Shown here piece after piece: positions 1-10,784 of a DNA stretch of 64,000 nucleotides (positions are counted from its first letter, which is position 1; every line of letters starts with the position of its first letter). The notes below the pieces were generated by a model. That model was not told the DNA's origin. It worked only from the letters and a program-made list of their open reading frames with translations, and searched no databases. Source of the stretch: an uncultured Pelagibacteraceae bacterium. GTDB taxonomy: Bacteria; Pseudomonadota; Alphaproteobacteria; Pelagibacterales; Pelagibacteraceae. A program made the translations under genes and the position numbers. The stretch covers positions 1 through 64,000 of the forward strand of contig CACFAT010000002.1 of NCBI GenBank assembly GCA_902564385.1. Reading direction: 5' to 3'.

Positions 1-114
1 AGATATCTAAGTGAAAATATGTGTGTAAGAGATGCCGATGTTAAGAAAATTGATCACATAATGGATAAAGTAAAATTTAATCCACAAAGTATATCGGCAG
101 GTCAAATTGAATAA
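1..114 (+). CDS. C-terminal end of an unidentified CDS (partial, enters from left edge)
   Basis: Frame 1 open from base 1 to TAA at 112-114 (RYLSENMCVRDADVKKIDHIMDKVKFNPQSISAGQIE*); overlaps next gene start by 8 bp. Confidence 0.6.
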   Translation, partial: RYLSENMCVRDADVKKIDHIMDKVKFNPQSISAGQIE

Positions 115-940
115 TACTCTTTTAGAGATTAATAATATTTATTTTATTTTTTTAATGATGGCAGCAGCTGTTCCAGTTGGTTTTTTTGCAGGTTTTTTTG
201 GTATAGGTGGAGGATTAATTTCGGTTCCATTTTTATTTTTTGTATTTGAAGCATTTAACGTGGATAAAGATTATTTAATGCATTTATCTGTAGGGACAGC
301 TTTCTCAATAACAATTTTAACTGCTACAGCCTCAGTATTAACTCATAGAAAGTATAATGCTGTTGATTTTAATATTATTAAAAATTATGGAACATTTGTA
401 ATAATTGGAGTTTTCTCTGGAACATTGATGGCAGCATTGATGAATACTAAAACATTGTTATTCTTTTTTTCAGCTGTTGTTTACTTTTTTGGAGCTTACT
501 TATTGTTACAAAATGAAAAGAAAAAAAAAATTAAGAAAAAATTTAATATTTTCCCAAGAATAATATTTGGATTTTTGTCAGGATTAATATCTGCTCCTAT
601 GGGCATAACAGGAGCTATGATGAATGTTCCTATATTAAGATACTTTGGTTATCCTATTAATTTGGCAATAGGAAGCTCTGCAGCCATTGGATTTATAATA
701 GCTTTATTTGGATCAATTGGTTTTTTTACATCTGGCTTAATGTTAAAGGCCGATATCCCACTCAGTATTGGATTTATTAATATACCTGCATTTATAATTT
801 TTGTTCCAATAACCACATTCATGGCTAGGATTGGAGCAAAAACAGTTCAAGATCTAGATAGAGTTAAAACACAAAGATTATTTGGTGTTTTTCTTTATGT
901 TATTGGTACTTTATTTCTATATAGATTTTTAGTGACCTAG
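107..940 (+). CDS. TauE/SafE family (sulfite exporter-like) membrane permease, TTG start
   Basis: 277 aa, multi-TM, GFFAGFFGIGGGLISVPFL and GFLSGLISAPMGITGAMMNVPIL duplicated motifs. Confidence 0.85.
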   Translation: MNNTLLEINNIYFIFLMMAAAVPVGFFAGFFGIGGGLISVPFLFFVFEAFNVDKDYLMHLSVGTAFSITILTATASVLTHRKYNAVDFNIIKNYGTFVIIGVFSGTLMAALMNTKTLLFFFSAVVYFFGAYLLLQNEKKKKIKKKFNIFPRIIFGFLSGLISAPMGITGAMMNVPILRYFGYPINLAIGSSAAIGFIIALFGSIGFFTSGLMLKADIPLSIGFINIPAFIIFVPITTFMARIGAKTVQDLDRVKTQRLFGVFLYVIGTLFLYRFLVT

Positions 941-975
941 GAGACGAGGTGGTTTCAGTCTCCCTCCGCCACCTC
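940..975 (+). other. Candidate H-type RNA pseudoknot or terminator-like structure between convergent genes
   Basis: GGAGAC(940-945) pairs GTCTCC(958-963); GAGGTGG(946-952) pairs CCACCTC(969-975); interleaved perfect stems. Confidence 0.5.
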
Positions 976-1028
976 ATTTACATATTAATCGATTCTCTAA
1001 TTTTTTCTTAACTCTTTATAGTTGAATT

Positions 1029-2483
1029 TTAAATTTTTTGATCGTAATCCCCAACTTTACCAGTTTGTTGAAGGAGATTATCAATAAAGTCAAAAATCTT
1101 CTTTTTTCTATCTTCGGAGGTTGGACTTTCCGTAACTACAACTAAAGAGGGCTTATTAGAAGATGCTCTTATTAATCCCCAAGACCCATCATCAAAAGAA
1201 AATCTTACTCCATTAACAGTTAATATTTCTTTAATTTCTTGATCATCTACTTTAGTTTTATTTTCTCTAATGTTTGTTATTTCTTTAACTAAATTCTTAA
1301 CTACTTCATATTTTTCACTGTCTTTACAATAAGGAGCCATAGTCGGACTTTGATAAGTTGTTGGCAATTCAGCAAGTATTTCACTCATTTTTTTGTTATT
1401 TTTATCGAGTAGCTTACAGACCTGTATTGCTGAATTAATTCCATCATCATAGCCATATCCCAAAGGTTTATTAAAAAAGAAATGACCACTTTTCTCAAAT
1501 CCTGCTAAAGCGTTATCGGTATTTACCTTTCTTTTGATATGAGAATGACCAGTTTTCCAATAAATTGTTTCACATTTATTCTCATTTAATATCTTGTCAT
1601 TGGAATAAAGTCCCGTCGATTTTACATCTACAATAAATTTACTTTTTTTGTGATCTTTTGAGAGATTTCTTGCAATTAATAGTCCTATTTTATCTGAAAA
1701 AATTTCATTACCTTTGTCATCGATAACCCCAACTCTATCTCCATCTCCATCAAAACCAAATCCAATATCAGCATTATTTTCTTTAACTGCTGAAGAAATT
1801 GCATGTAACATTTCTAAGTCTTCAGGATTTGGATTATATTTTGGAAATGTCCAATCCAGGTTACAATCAAGTTCAATGACTTCACACCCAATACCTCTTA
1901 AAATTTCTGGCGCAAATATTCCTGCTGTTCCATTGCCACAAGCAACTACCGCTTTAATTTTTTTATTTAATGGGTTTTTTGTTATCAAATCATTTTTATA
2001 AACATCCTGAAAATCATCAATTTTTTTTACATTACCTTCACCATTAATAAATTTTTGATTGAGAGTAATATCTTTTAGTTCTTTCATTTCTTCAGGTGCA
2101 TGAGTTAATCCTTTTTTGATGCCCATTTTTACACCCGTCCAACCATTTTCATTATGACTAGCTGTAACCATAGCTATTGCATCTGAATTTAAATTAAATT
2201 GTGCGAAGTAAACCATTGGTGATAAAGATAATCCTATATCCTCGATTTTGCACCCAGTTGAAACCAAACCCTCTTTTAATTTTTCTTTGATATGTTCGCT
2301 GTATGATCTGTAATCTTGGCCAACTATAATTCTAGGATTGTTTTTCTTTGTATGATTAATTATTTGAGTTCCAAGGCCTTTACCAAGTTGAACGATTCCA
2401 TCGTCATCTATGTCTTTTTCGTATACCCATCGTGCGTCATATTCCCGAAAGCCGTAGGGATCAATTTTTCCCAAATTATTCAT
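1029..2483 (-). CDS. Phosphomannomutase/phosphoglucomutase
   Basis: 484 aa; VTASHNENGWTGVKMG active-site serine motif, GFDGDGDRVGVID metal motif, FEKSGHFFF. Confidence 0.88.
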   Translation of the reverse strand: MNNLGKIDPYGFREYDARWVYEKDIDDDGIVQLGKGLGTQIINHTKKNNPRIIVGQDYRSYSEHIKEKLKEGLVSTGCKIEDIGLSLSPMVYFAQFNLNSDAIAMVTASHNENGWTGVKMGIKKGLTHAPEEMKELKDITLNQKFINGEGNVKKIDDFQDVYKNDLITKNPLNKKIKAVVACGNGTAGIFAPEILRGIGCEVIELDCNLDWTFPKYNPNPEDLEMLHAISSAVKENNADIGFGFDGDGDRVGVIDDKGNEIFSDKIGLLIARNLSKDHKKSKFIVDVKSTGLYSNDKILNENKCETIYWKTGHSHIKRKVNTDNALAGFEKSGHFFFNKPLGYGYDDGINSAIQVCKLLDKNNKKMSEILAELPTTYQSPTMAPYCKDSEKYEVVKNLVKEITNIRENKTKVDDQEIKEILTVNGVRFSFDDGSWGLIRASSNKPSLVVVTESPTSEDRKKKIFDFIDNLLQQTGKVGDYDQKI

Positions 2484-2557
2484 GTGGATATATGTACATT
2501 TTTTTAAAATTTTTATTGATAAATATTTAATAAGTTCTATAAATGTTCTATTGATTT

Positions 2558-2604
2558 ACAATTTATATAGTATATCAGGTAAATCTACACACTATATCTA
2601 GTTA
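2558..2604 (+). promoter_or_regulatory. Tandem NrdR-like boxes upstream of nrdAB
   Basis: ACAATTTATATAGTAT (2558-2573) and ACACTATATCTAGTTA (2589-2604), each about 13/16 to ACACWATATATWGTGT, starts exactly 31 bp apart. Confidence 0.65.
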
Positions 2605-2644
2605 TTTACTAGATTATTTAGTATAAAGATAAAAAGGGAGTTTA

Positions 2645-4582
2645 ATGAACAAAATATTGTCTCAGGCGATCAGGAAAGCTGTCTCTGATTATAAACCAGC
2701 TGAAAAAATCAGCAATAATGACAAAAGACCAGACTTATTTTCACTAAATAACAACACAGAGTTGTTTCAAAATTCTAAAGGGATAACTATTAAAATAGAT
2801 AGATCTAGAGATAATAATTTAACAGATTTTGGAAGAGCAACACTAAGCGACAGATACCTTGGAGAAAACGAGTCTTTCCAAGATTTATTTGCAAGAGTTT
2901 CGAGTCATTATGCAGATGACAACTTACACGCGCAAAGACTTTATAACTACATAAGTAACTTATGGTTCATGCCAGCAACACCAGTTTTATCAAACGGTGG
3001 AACAAAAAGAGGTTTACCAATTTCTTGTTTCTTAAATGAAGCAGGGGATAGCTTAACTGGAATATTAGATCTATGGAGTGAAAATGTTTGGTTGGCTGCT
3101 AAAGGTGGAGGTATTGGAAGTTATTGGGGCAACTTAAGATCTATTGGAGAAAAAATTGGAAGAGTTGGAAAAACTTCAGGCATTATTCCTTTTATAAAAG
3201 TTATGGACTCTTTGACAATGGCGATCAGTCAAGGTTCTTTAAGAAGAGGATCGGCAGCTTGTTATCTTCCAATTGATCATCCGGAGATAGAAGAATTTAT
3301 TGAAATGAGAAGACCAACAGGTGGCGATCCAAATAGAAGATCATTAAATTTACACCACGGTGTTTTAGTTTCAGATGCATTTATGAGAGCTGTAGAGCTA
3401 GATGAACAATGGGCATTAAAAAGTCCAAAAGATCAATCAGTACAAGCTACTGTTTCTGCGAGAAATTTATGGATTAGATTATTAACTGCAAGAATTGAAA
3501 CCGGAGAACCTTATATTGTTTTCATTGATACAGTTAATAGAATGATACCTCAACATCATAAACTGGCTGGTTTAACTGTTAAGACATCTAACTTGTGCAG
3601 TGAAATAACTTTACCAACAGGAATTGATAAAGAGGGTAGAGATAGAACGGCGGTATGTTGTTTATCATCTTTAAATTTAGAAACTTATGATGAATGGAAA
3701 GACGATAAAAACTTTGTTCCAGACGTAATGAGATTTTTAGATAATGTATTAACGGACTTTACTGAAAAAGCACCTGAGTCATTTAGTGATGCAGTTTATT
3801 CAGCATTAAAAGAAAGAAGTGTTGGTCTAGGTGTTATGGGACTTCATTCATTCTTCCAACAAAAAATGATTCCTTTTGAGTCAGTAATGAGTAAAGTTTG
3901 GAATAAAAAAATATTTGAAAGCATCCAAAAACAAGTTGATCAAGCTTCAAAAGATTTAGCTGATGAAAGAGGCGCATGTCCAGATGCAGCAGATTATGGA
4001 ATTAATGAAAGATTCTCAAATAAAACTGCAATAGCTCCTACTGCTTCAATTTCAATTATTTGTGGTGGAACATCTCCAGGTGTAGAGCCAATTGCAGCAA
4101 ATAGTTATACACATAAAACTTTGTCTGGATCATTTAACGTTAGAAATAAATATCTAAGTAAATTATTAGAGAAACACGGTAAAAATGATGATGAAACATG
4201 GTCAAGTATTACAACTAATCAAGGTTCAGTTTCTCATCTTGATTTTCTAACCCAACAAGAAAAAGACGTATTTAAAACTGCATTTGAACTAGACCAGAAA
4301 TGGATTGTGGAATTAGGCGCAGATAGAACACCTCATATTTCACAAGCACAATCAATAAATATATTTATACCTGCAGATATTCATAAAAGAGACTTGCACC
4401 AAATTCATTTCCAAGCTTGGAAAAAAGGATTGAAAAGTCTTTATTACTGCAGATCTAAATCAATACAAAGAGCGGAAAACGTAAACGATGCAAATTCTAC
4501 AGATGTAACTGCAAACGTTTACAAATCTAAGAAACAAGAAAATCAACAACCAGAATATGAGGAGTGTTTATCATGTCAGTAG
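2645..4582 (+). CDS. nrdA: Ribonucleoside-diphosphate reductase alpha subunit (class I)
   Basis: 645 aa; NLCSEI, SSLNLE, C-terminal EECLSCQ; followed by nrdB. Confidence 0.95.
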   Translation: MNKILSQAIRKAVSDYKPAEKISNNDKRPDLFSLNNNTELFQNSKGITIKIDRSRDNNLTDFGRATLSDRYLGENESFQDLFARVSSHYADDNLHAQRLYNYISNLWFMPATPVLSNGGTKRGLPISCFLNEAGDSLTGILDLWSENVWLAAKGGGIGSYWGNLRSIGEKIGRVGKTSGIIPFIKVMDSLTMAISQGSLRRGSAACYLPIDHPEIEEFIEMRRPTGGDPNRRSLNLHHGVLVSDAFMRAVELDEQWALKSPKDQSVQATVSARNLWIRLLTARIETGEPYIVFIDTVNRMIPQHHKLAGLTVKTSNLCSEITLPTGIDKEGRDRTAVCCLSSLNLETYDEWKDDKNFVPDVMRFLDNVLTDFTEKAPESFSDAVYSALKERSVGLGVMGLHSFFQQKMIPFESVMSKVWNKKIFESIQKQVDQASKDLADERGACPDAADYGINERFSNKTAIAPTASISIICGGTSPGVEPIAANSYTHKTLSGSFNVRNKYLSKLLEKHGKNDDETWSSITTNQGSVSHLDFLTQQEKDVFKTAFELDQKWIVELGADRTPHISQAQSINIFIPADIHKRDLHQIHFQAWKKGLKSLYYCRSKSIQRAENVNDANSTDVTANVYKSKKQENQQPEYEECLSCQ

Positions 4583-5586
4583 AAAGTCTAAAAGATACAA
4601 AACAAAAAATTGTAGAACCAAAAAAAATGGGTCTATTAGTTGAAAACCCAGTTTATAAACCATTCAGATACCCATGGTGTTATGATGCTTGGTTAACTCA
4701 ACAAAGAATTCATTGGTTACCAGAAGAAGTTCCACTTGGTGATGACGTCAGAGATTGGCAAAAAAATCTTTCAGAGTCAGAAAAAAATTTATTAACTCAA
4801 ATATTTAGATTTTTTACACAAGCAGATGTTGAAGTTAACAACTGTTATCTAAGACATTACACAACTGTATTTAAACCAACAGAAGTTTTAATGATGATGA
4901 CAGCATTTGCTTCTATGGAGACAGTCCATGTAGCAGCTTATTCACATTTATTAGATACTATTGGAATGCCAGAGTCTGAATATTCTGCTTTCATGAAATA
5001 TAAAGAGATGAAAGATAAATATGATTACATGCAAAATTTTAATGTAAACTCAAAAGAAGATATCGCAAAAACTGTTGCTGTATTTAGTGCCTTTACAGAA
5101 GGTCTTCAGTTATTTGCAAGTTTTGCAATTTTATTAAACTTTCCAAGACACAACAAACTCAAAGGAATGGGTCAGATAGTTACTTGGTCAGTAAGAGATG
5201 AAACTCTTCATTGCAACTCTATGATTAGAATTTTTAAAGAGTTCATTAAAGAAAACCCTGAGATTTGGACACCAAAACTTAAAAAAGAACTTTATGAAGC
5301 TTGCAGAACTATAATTGAACACGAAGATGCATTTATTGATCTAGCTTTTGAAATGGGTCCAATGCAAGGTTTAACTGCTCAAGAAGTCAAAGATTATATT
5401 AGGTTCATTGGTAATAGAAGATTAACTCAGTTAGGTCTTGAGCCAATATATGATGTTCAGAAGAACCCATTAACATGGTTAGACACAATGTTAAATGCTG
5501 TAGAGCACATGAACTTCTTCGAAGGTAGAGCCACTGAATATTCAAAAGCATCTACACAAGGTAACTGGATAGACGCTTTCTCCTAG
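4573..5586 (+). CDS. nrdB: Ribonucleoside-diphosphate reductase beta subunit; ATG 4573 preferred over upstream 4564 start
   Basis: Ferritin-like ligands, METVHVAAYSH with tyrosine at the radical position, RDETLHC; 10 bp overlap with nrdA. Confidence 0.93.
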   Translation: MSVESLKDTKQKIVEPKKMGLLVENPVYKPFRYPWCYDAWLTQQRIHWLPEEVPLGDDVRDWQKNLSESEKNLLTQIFRFFTQADVEVNNCYLRHYTTVFKPTEVLMMMTAFASMETVHVAAYSHLLDTIGMPESEYSAFMKYKEMKDKYDYMQNFNVNSKEDIAKTVAVFSAFTEGLQLFASFAILLNFPRHNKLKGMGQIVTWSVRDETLHCNSMIRIFKEFIKENPEIWTPKLKKELYEACRTIIEHEDAFIDLAFEMGPMQGLTAQEVKDYIRFIGNRRLTQLGLEPIYDVQKNPLTWLDTMLNAVEHMNFFEGRATEYSKASTQGNWIDAFS

Positions 5587-5592
5587 GATTAA

Positions 5593-5841
5593 GTGATTGT
5601 AAGTCCCTGTATAAGTATTTGTAAGACTGATCCAGTATCAGGTCTGTGTTATGGATGTGGTAGATCTGACGAAGAAAAGAAAATCTGGAAAGACCCTGAA
5701 ACAACTGATGATTGGAAAAATAACAATCTAAAAGAAATAGAAAACAGACTTTCAGGTTGGCAATTAGAGAGCTTTAAAAGGTCTTACAAAAACAAAATTG
5801 AAAAAGGCGTCTCTTTATACAAAGAAAAGCAAATTAAATAA
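5593..5841 (+). CDS. DUF1289-type small cysteine-rich protein
   Basis: SPCISICKTDPVSGLCYGCGRSDEEKKIW Cys pattern. Confidence 0.8.
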   Translation: MIVSPCISICKTDPVSGLCYGCGRSDEEKKIWKDPETTDDWKNNNLKEIENRLSGWQLESFKRSYKNKIEKGVSLYKEKQIK

Positions 5842-5843
5842 TA

Positions 5844-6968
5844 TTACCTTTGATTTAGAAGCATTACTTTTCTGTACTTACTGCCTTTATATTTAGCTAA
5901 TGGTCTAATCAATTTATTAGATGAATGCTGTTCCATTATATGAGCCGACCAACCAGTAATTCTTGAAATTACGAATATTGGTGTAAAAAAATCTGTATCA
6001 AAACCCATTAAATGATAAGTCGGTCCTGTTGGATAATCTACGTTAGGATGAATATTTTTTTTACTGATCATTACTTTTTCAACGATATCGTAAATCTTTA
6101 GAAACTTTTTATCTTTTTTAATTTTAGCAACTTTTTTGAAATATTCTTTCATTGTTGGAACTCTAGAGTCACCACTTTTATAAACTCTGTGTCCAAAACC
6201 CATCACAACCTCTTTTTTCTTTAATGCATTATTGATCCATTTTAAGGCATTCTCAGGTTTTTTGATTTTATTCATCATATGCATAACTTCTTCATTAGCT
6301 CCACCATGTAATGGTCCTTTTAAACTAGCAATTGCGCCTGTTATAGCACCATGAATATCAGATAAACTACTTGTAATAGTTCTAGCTGTAAAAGTTGATA
6401 CATTAAAACTGTGTTCTGCGTATAAAATTAAAGATACATCAAACGCTTTTACAATTTCCTTTTGAGGTACTTTTCCAAAACACATATAGAAAAAGTTTTC
6501 TGCAAAAGTTAGCTCTTTTTTTGGTTTAATAATTTTTTTACCTTTTCGAATTCTATAAAAAGCTGCTAAAGCAGTTGGAGTTTTAGCTAAAATTCTTAAA
6601 GCTTTTCTTGTGTTTGCTTCCTGAGAATTATCTGTAGTTTCTTTATCTTCTAATCCCATAACACTTACTGCTGTTCTAGCAACATCCATAGGATGAGATT
6701 TCTTTGGCATGTGTTTAATTATTTCGTAAAGATTTTTCGATAAATCCCTATGTCCTCGTTCAATTTTTTCAAATTGTCTTAGCTCTATACTGTTTGGTAA
6801 ATCACCCTTTAAAATAAGATATGCAGCTTCCTCAAATCTACAAAATTCACACAGATCTTGAACAGCATAACCCCTATAAGTTAAAGAGTTAATTTCAGGC
6901 ATAACTTTAGAAACTTCTGTTTCATCAACAACAATTCCTAATAAACCTTTTTTTACTTCTTCACTCAT
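5844..6968 (-). CDS. prpC: 2-methylcitrate synthase (citrate synthase family)
   Basis: GPLHGGANEEVM, MGFGHRVYKSGDSR; adjacent to prpB and prpD. Confidence 0.88.
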   Translation of the reverse strand: MSEEVKKGLLGIVVDETEVSKVMPEINSLTYRGYAVQDLCEFCRFEEAAYLILKGDLPNSIELRQFEKIERGHRDLSKNLYEIIKHMPKKSHPMDVARTAVSVMGLEDKETTDNSQEANTRKALRILAKTPTALAAFYRIRKGKKIIKPKKELTFAENFFYMCFGKVPQKEIVKAFDVSLILYAEHSFNVSTFTARTITSSLSDIHGAITGAIASLKGPLHGGANEEVMHMMNKIKKPENALKWINNALKKKEVVMGFGHRVYKSGDSRVPTMKEYFKKVAKIKKDKKFLKIYDIVEKVMISKKNIHPNVDYPTGPTYHLMGFDTDFFTPIFVISRITGWSAHIMEQHSSNKLIRPLAKYKGSKYRKVMLLNQR

Positions 6969-7864
6969 TATTCATGTCCCTCTGTACTAAAATTATATAT
7001 CTTTTCATCTAAAGAGTTGTATTTTTCATACTCAACCAGATCATATAATCTTTTTCTGGTTTGCATCTTATCTATAATATTATTTTGATGTCCATCCGCA
7101 AAAATGGCACGTAGACCATCCTCAACACTTTTCATAGCTAATCTTTGTGTAGTAACTGGATAAATTACAATATTATAACCAAGCTCTTCTAATTGTTTAA
7201 AGTCTAACAATTTCGATTTACCAAACTCAGTCATATTGGCTAAAAGATAACAATCCAGTGATTTTCTAACTTTTTCAAATTCAGCTTCGTCTTTTAATGC
7301 TTCAGGAAATATAATTTCTGCACCAGCATCAATATAAGATTTGCAACGATCAATCATTTTATCAATACCTTCTACACTTTTAGCATCAGATCGCGCGATG
7401 ATTTTAAAATTTTTGTCTGATCTTGCTTCTACACATTCTTTAATTTTTTTTGTCATATCGTCTTTTGATATCAATTCTTTATTGTCTAGATGACCACATC
7501 TTTTCTGTTCTATCTGATCTTCTAAATGAATTGCCGAAATACCAAAATTTTCAAATGTTTGAACAGTTTCTTTACAAGATTTAAAACCTGTATCGACATC
7601 AACAACTGTTGGAAGATTTGTAACACGTGCAATTTGCTTTGATCTGTTACTGACATCATTAAGAGTTGTTAATCCTATATCAGGATATCCCAAATCATTA
7701 GACATAACACCTCCTGATACATAAACTCCGTCGTATCCAATTTCTTCAATAACTTTTGCTGTTAATGGATTATATGCACCTGGTATTCTTAAAATTTTAT
7801 TTGATTTTAGTTTATTATCTAAATCAATTCTTTTCTCTTCAGGTTTTTTTTCAACAAAGTGCAC
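6968..7864 (-). CDS. prpB: Methylisocitrate lyase
   Basis: PEP mutase/ICL family; GVYVSGG, HLEDQIEQKRCGHLD. Confidence 0.9.
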   Translation of the reverse strand: MHFVEKKPEEKRIDLDNKLKSNKILRIPGAYNPLTAKVIEEIGYDGVYVSGGVMSNDLGYPDIGLTTLNDVSNRSKQIARVTNLPTVVDVDTGFKSCKETVQTFENFGISAIHLEDQIEQKRCGHLDNKELISKDDMTKKIKECVEARSDKNFKIIARSDAKSVEGIDKMIDRCKSYIDAGAEIIFPEALKDEAEFEKVRKSLDCYLLANMTEFGKSKLLDFKQLEELGYNIVIYPVTTQRLAMKSVEDGLRAIFADGHQNNIIDKMQTRKRLYDLVEYEKYNSLDEKIYNFSTEGHE

Positions 7865-9366
7865 TAGAATATTCCTTTTTTATTATTCGATTTTAAGTAT
7901 CTTCTACTTACTTCAATATTTAGTTTTGTAAGCTGATTATTTTTTAATTTTTTTAAATTTTGAACATCTTTTAAAAATCTATCACTTTCTTTTTTAGAAA
8001 TAATATTTTCTGTTAAAATTTTAAATTTATTTATATAATCTTCTCTTTCAAAAGGTCTTTTGCCGTGAGGATGGGCATCTGCTCTTTCTAATTCCTCAAT
8101 AATTTTTTTCCCATTATTTAATGTTACTATAACCTTTGCACCAAAAGATTTCTTTTTTGGATCAGGATCATGGTATTTCTTTGTCCATTTTTTATCCTCA
8201 TGAGTTTTAATTGATCTCCATATTTTAATTGTGCTTTTTTTATTAGCTCTTTTTTTAGTATAAGACTTTACATGATGCCAATCTGCATCTTCTAGAGCTA
8301 CAGCAAAAATATACATTATTGAGTGATCTAAAGTTTCTCTACTTGCATTTGGATCCATTTTTTGTGGATCATTAGCTCCAGTTCCTATTACATAATGAGT
8401 ATGATGGCTTGTATATATATCTATTTTTTTAATTGTATTTAAATTATCAATTTTTTTATTAAGAGCTTTTGCAATATCAATTAATGCTTGAGCTTGATAT
8501 TCTGCAGAATATTCTTTCGTATATGTTTCGAGAATGGCTTTCTTTTCTTCATTTTTTTTGGGCAAAGGAACAAAATATTTAGCATTTTTTCCATCTAATA
8601 TTCTTGCTATTACACTATCTTCACCTTCGTAAATAGGACTTGGGGCTCCTTCACCTCGCATCGTTCTATCAACAGCTTCAATTGCTAATTTTCCAGCATG
8701 AGCTGGAGCATATGCCTTCCAACTTGAAATCTCACCTTTTCTTGATTGTCTTGTTGAAACGCTCACATGTAATGCTTGTTGAACACCTTGATAAATAGTT
8801 TCTGTATTTAATTTTAACATAGATCCAATACCAGCAGCAACACTTGGTCCTAAGTGAGCGATATGATCAACTTTGTGTTTATGAAGACAAATAGCTTTTA
8901 CAAGATTAACTTGAACTTCATAAGCAGTTATAATTCCTCTTAATAAATCATTTCCATTTTTTTTTAATTGTTGTGCTACTGCTAAAAGAGCAGGAATATT
9001 ATCGCCAGGATGGCTGTAATCAGCCGCTAGAAATGTATCATGAAAATCTAATTCTCTAACAGCAGTTCCATTTGCCCACGCAGCCCATTCACAATCAAAT
9101 TTAAGTTTTGAATTTATACCAAAAAGATTAGCTCCATTTTTTCTAACATGTTTTTTTGCCATTTCTCTTGCAGATATTACAGGTCTTCTATTTAAGGAAG
9201 CTATAGCAACAGAAGCGTTATCAATAATTCTATTAATAACCATTTCTACTGAATTTTTATTTAATTTAGCATTATCACTTGCTATCTCTGCTATTTTCCA
9301 AGCAAGCTGTTTCTTTTTTGGAAGATTTATTTTTGATGGATATACTTTAATTGTATGCAATAACAA
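7864..9366 (-). CDS. prpD: 2-methylcitrate dehydratase, probable TTG start
   Basis: MmgE/PrpD family; operon context; AGGAG upstream of TTG. Confidence 0.88.
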   Translation of the reverse strand: MLLHTIKVYPSKINLPKKKQLAWKIAEIASDNAKLNKNSVEMVINRIIDNASVAIASLNRRPVISAREMAKKHVRKNGANLFGINSKLKFDCEWAAWANGTAVRELDFHDTFLAADYSHPGDNIPALLAVAQQLKKNGNDLLRGIITAYEVQVNLVKAICLHKHKVDHIAHLGPSVAAGIGSMLKLNTETIYQGVQQALHVSVSTRQSRKGEISSWKAYAPAHAGKLAIEAVDRTMRGEGAPSPIYEGEDSVIARILDGKNAKYFVPLPKKNEEKKAILETYTKEYSAEYQAQALIDIAKALNKKIDNLNTIKKIDIYTSHHTHYVIGTGANDPQKMDPNASRETLDHSIMYIFAVALEDADWHHVKSYTKKRANKKSTIKIWRSIKTHEDKKWTKKYHDPDPKKKSFGAKVIVTLNNGKKIIEELERADAHPHGKRPFEREDYINKFKILTENIISKKESDRFLKDVQNLKKLKNNQLTKLNIEVSRRYLKSNNKKGIF

Positions 9367-9419
9367 AATAACTCCTAATTTGTAATTTTGTTTTAATAGT
9401 TAAAATAAATTAATCAATA

Positions 9420-10100
9420 TTAAAGATATTGAGATACAATTTTTTCTATACCTACAAAGTCTTTTATTAAGTGATTATGATAAATTTCATCAATATTTTT
9501 TTCAGTATATCCATCCTCTAATAAAATCATTGGAATATCTGCCGCTTTAGCTGCATTTGCATCCGACTCACTATCACCAATCATAATTGATTTATTTTTA
9601 CTACCATCTAAAATTTCTATGATTGTTGTTATATGTCTCGGATCAGGTTTACAATAATCAAATGTATTATAACCCGCAACATACTCGAAGTAATCATATA
9701 TCCCAATTTTTTTTAAAAGATCAACTGCAAGATGTTCCGTTTTATTAGTACATACAGCCATTGATATATTTTCTTTTTTACACCAATTTAAAAATTCTTT
9801 TACACCAGGCATCAGAGTACTTTCAATTAAAATATTTTTTCCATAATAAGAAATAAATTCATCTGTCATTTCATTTTTAATTTTCTCATTAATCGAAGTT
9901 AATTCTTTTTTGGCCTGGCTCCATATAGATCTACCAATCATTGCCCCAGCTCCTTGACCAACAGTATTTTTAAGTTCATCAAGAGATTTTGTGGGGTATC
10001 CAAATTTCTTCATAACATGGTTATGAGCAAGCATTAGATCAGGTGCCGTGTCTACTAACGTACCATCTAAATCAAAAAGAACTGTGAATTTTTGTGTCAT
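9420..10100 (-). CDS. HAD hydrolase, phosphoglycolate phosphatase-like
   Basis: VLFDLDGTLVDTAPDL, VCTNKTEHLA, IMIGDSESDANAAKAA. Confidence 0.85.
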   Translation of the reverse strand: MTQKFTVLFDLDGTLVDTAPDLMLAHNHVMKKFGYPTKSLDELKNTVGQGAGAMIGRSIWSQAKKELTSINEKIKNEMTDEFISYYGKNILIESTLMPGVKEFLNWCKKENISMAVCTNKTEHLAVDLLKKIGIYDYFEYVAGYNTFDYCKPDPRHITTIIEILDGSKNKSIMIGDSESDANAAKAADIPMILLEDGYTEKNIDEIYHNHLIKDFVGIEKIVSQYL

Positions 10101-10169
10101 TTAAAAAGTATTAATAAGAAATAAATTGTGAATTAATTAAATCAATACCCAGTTATATACAACTATCTA

Positions 10170-10778
10170 ATGAATAGTCAAAATTTACAAAATAAACTTC
10201 GAGATAAATTTTTAAAAAAAGGTGTCAAAATGAAAGGACCTGAGACAGTTTTTTTTTCTAAAGATACTAAAATTGGAAAAAATGTAGAGATAGAACCTTA
10301 TGTTGTATTTGCTGATAAAGTTCAAATAGGAAACAATGTAAAAATTTTATCTTTCTCTCATCTTGAGGGTGTTAAAATAGATGATGATGTAAGTGTAGGT
10401 CCATACGCACGTTTAAGACCTGGAACAAAAATAAAATCTGGATCAAAAATTGGAAATTTTGTTGAGGTAAAAAAATCTACAATAAATAAAAATTCTAAAG
10501 TTAATCATTTATCTTATATTGGAGATTCACTAGTGGGGAAGGAAGTTAATATTGGAGCTGGAACAATAACTTGTAATTATGATGGAAGAAAAAAAAGTAA
10601 AACAAATATTAAGGATAAAGTATTTGTAGGTTCAAACACATCTTTAGTAGCACCAGTTACTCTGAATGAAAAAAGTGTCATAGGCGCAGGTTCAGTAATT
10701 ACTAAAAATGTAAGCAAAGGGTCGTTGGCATTAACAAGATCAAATCAAAAAGAAAAGAAAAATTACAAAAGGAAGTAA
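10170..10778 (+). CDS. glmU: Stand-alone GlmU C-terminal acetyltransferase (left-handed beta-helix), no uridyltransferase domain
   Basis: Hexapeptide repeats; [40 protein letters not shown]; only 202 aa; adjacent glmS. Confidence 0.85.
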   Translation: MNSQNLQNKLRDKFLKKGVKMKGPETVFFSKDTKIGKNVEIEPYVVFADKVQIGNNVKILSFSHLEGVKIDDDVSVGPYARLRPGTKIKSGSKIGNFVEVKKSTINKNSKVNHLSYIGDSLVGKEVNIGAGTITCNYDGRKKSKTNIKDKVFVGSNTSLVAPVTLNEKSVIGAGSVITKNVSKGSLALTRSNQKEKKNYKRK

Positions 10779-10784
10779 TAAGTA

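Noticed and set aside
940-975. SAM-II/SAM-V riboswitch or permuted tmRNA piece as the identity of the pseudoknot
   Set aside because: It lies downstream of a gene, and I could not match diagnostic riboswitch loop sequences or a tRNA-like acceptor ending in CCA; kept only as an unassigned structure.
1714-2507. Plus-strand ORFs opposite pmm (1714-2001, 2316-2507)
   Set aside because: Antisense to a clear phosphomannomutase with all catalytic motifs; no motifs of their own.
4573-5586. Atypical tyrosine-less NrdB
   Set aside because: METVHVAAYSH retains tyrosine at the radical position and the expected Asp/Glu/His ligands; looks like an ordinary class I subunit.
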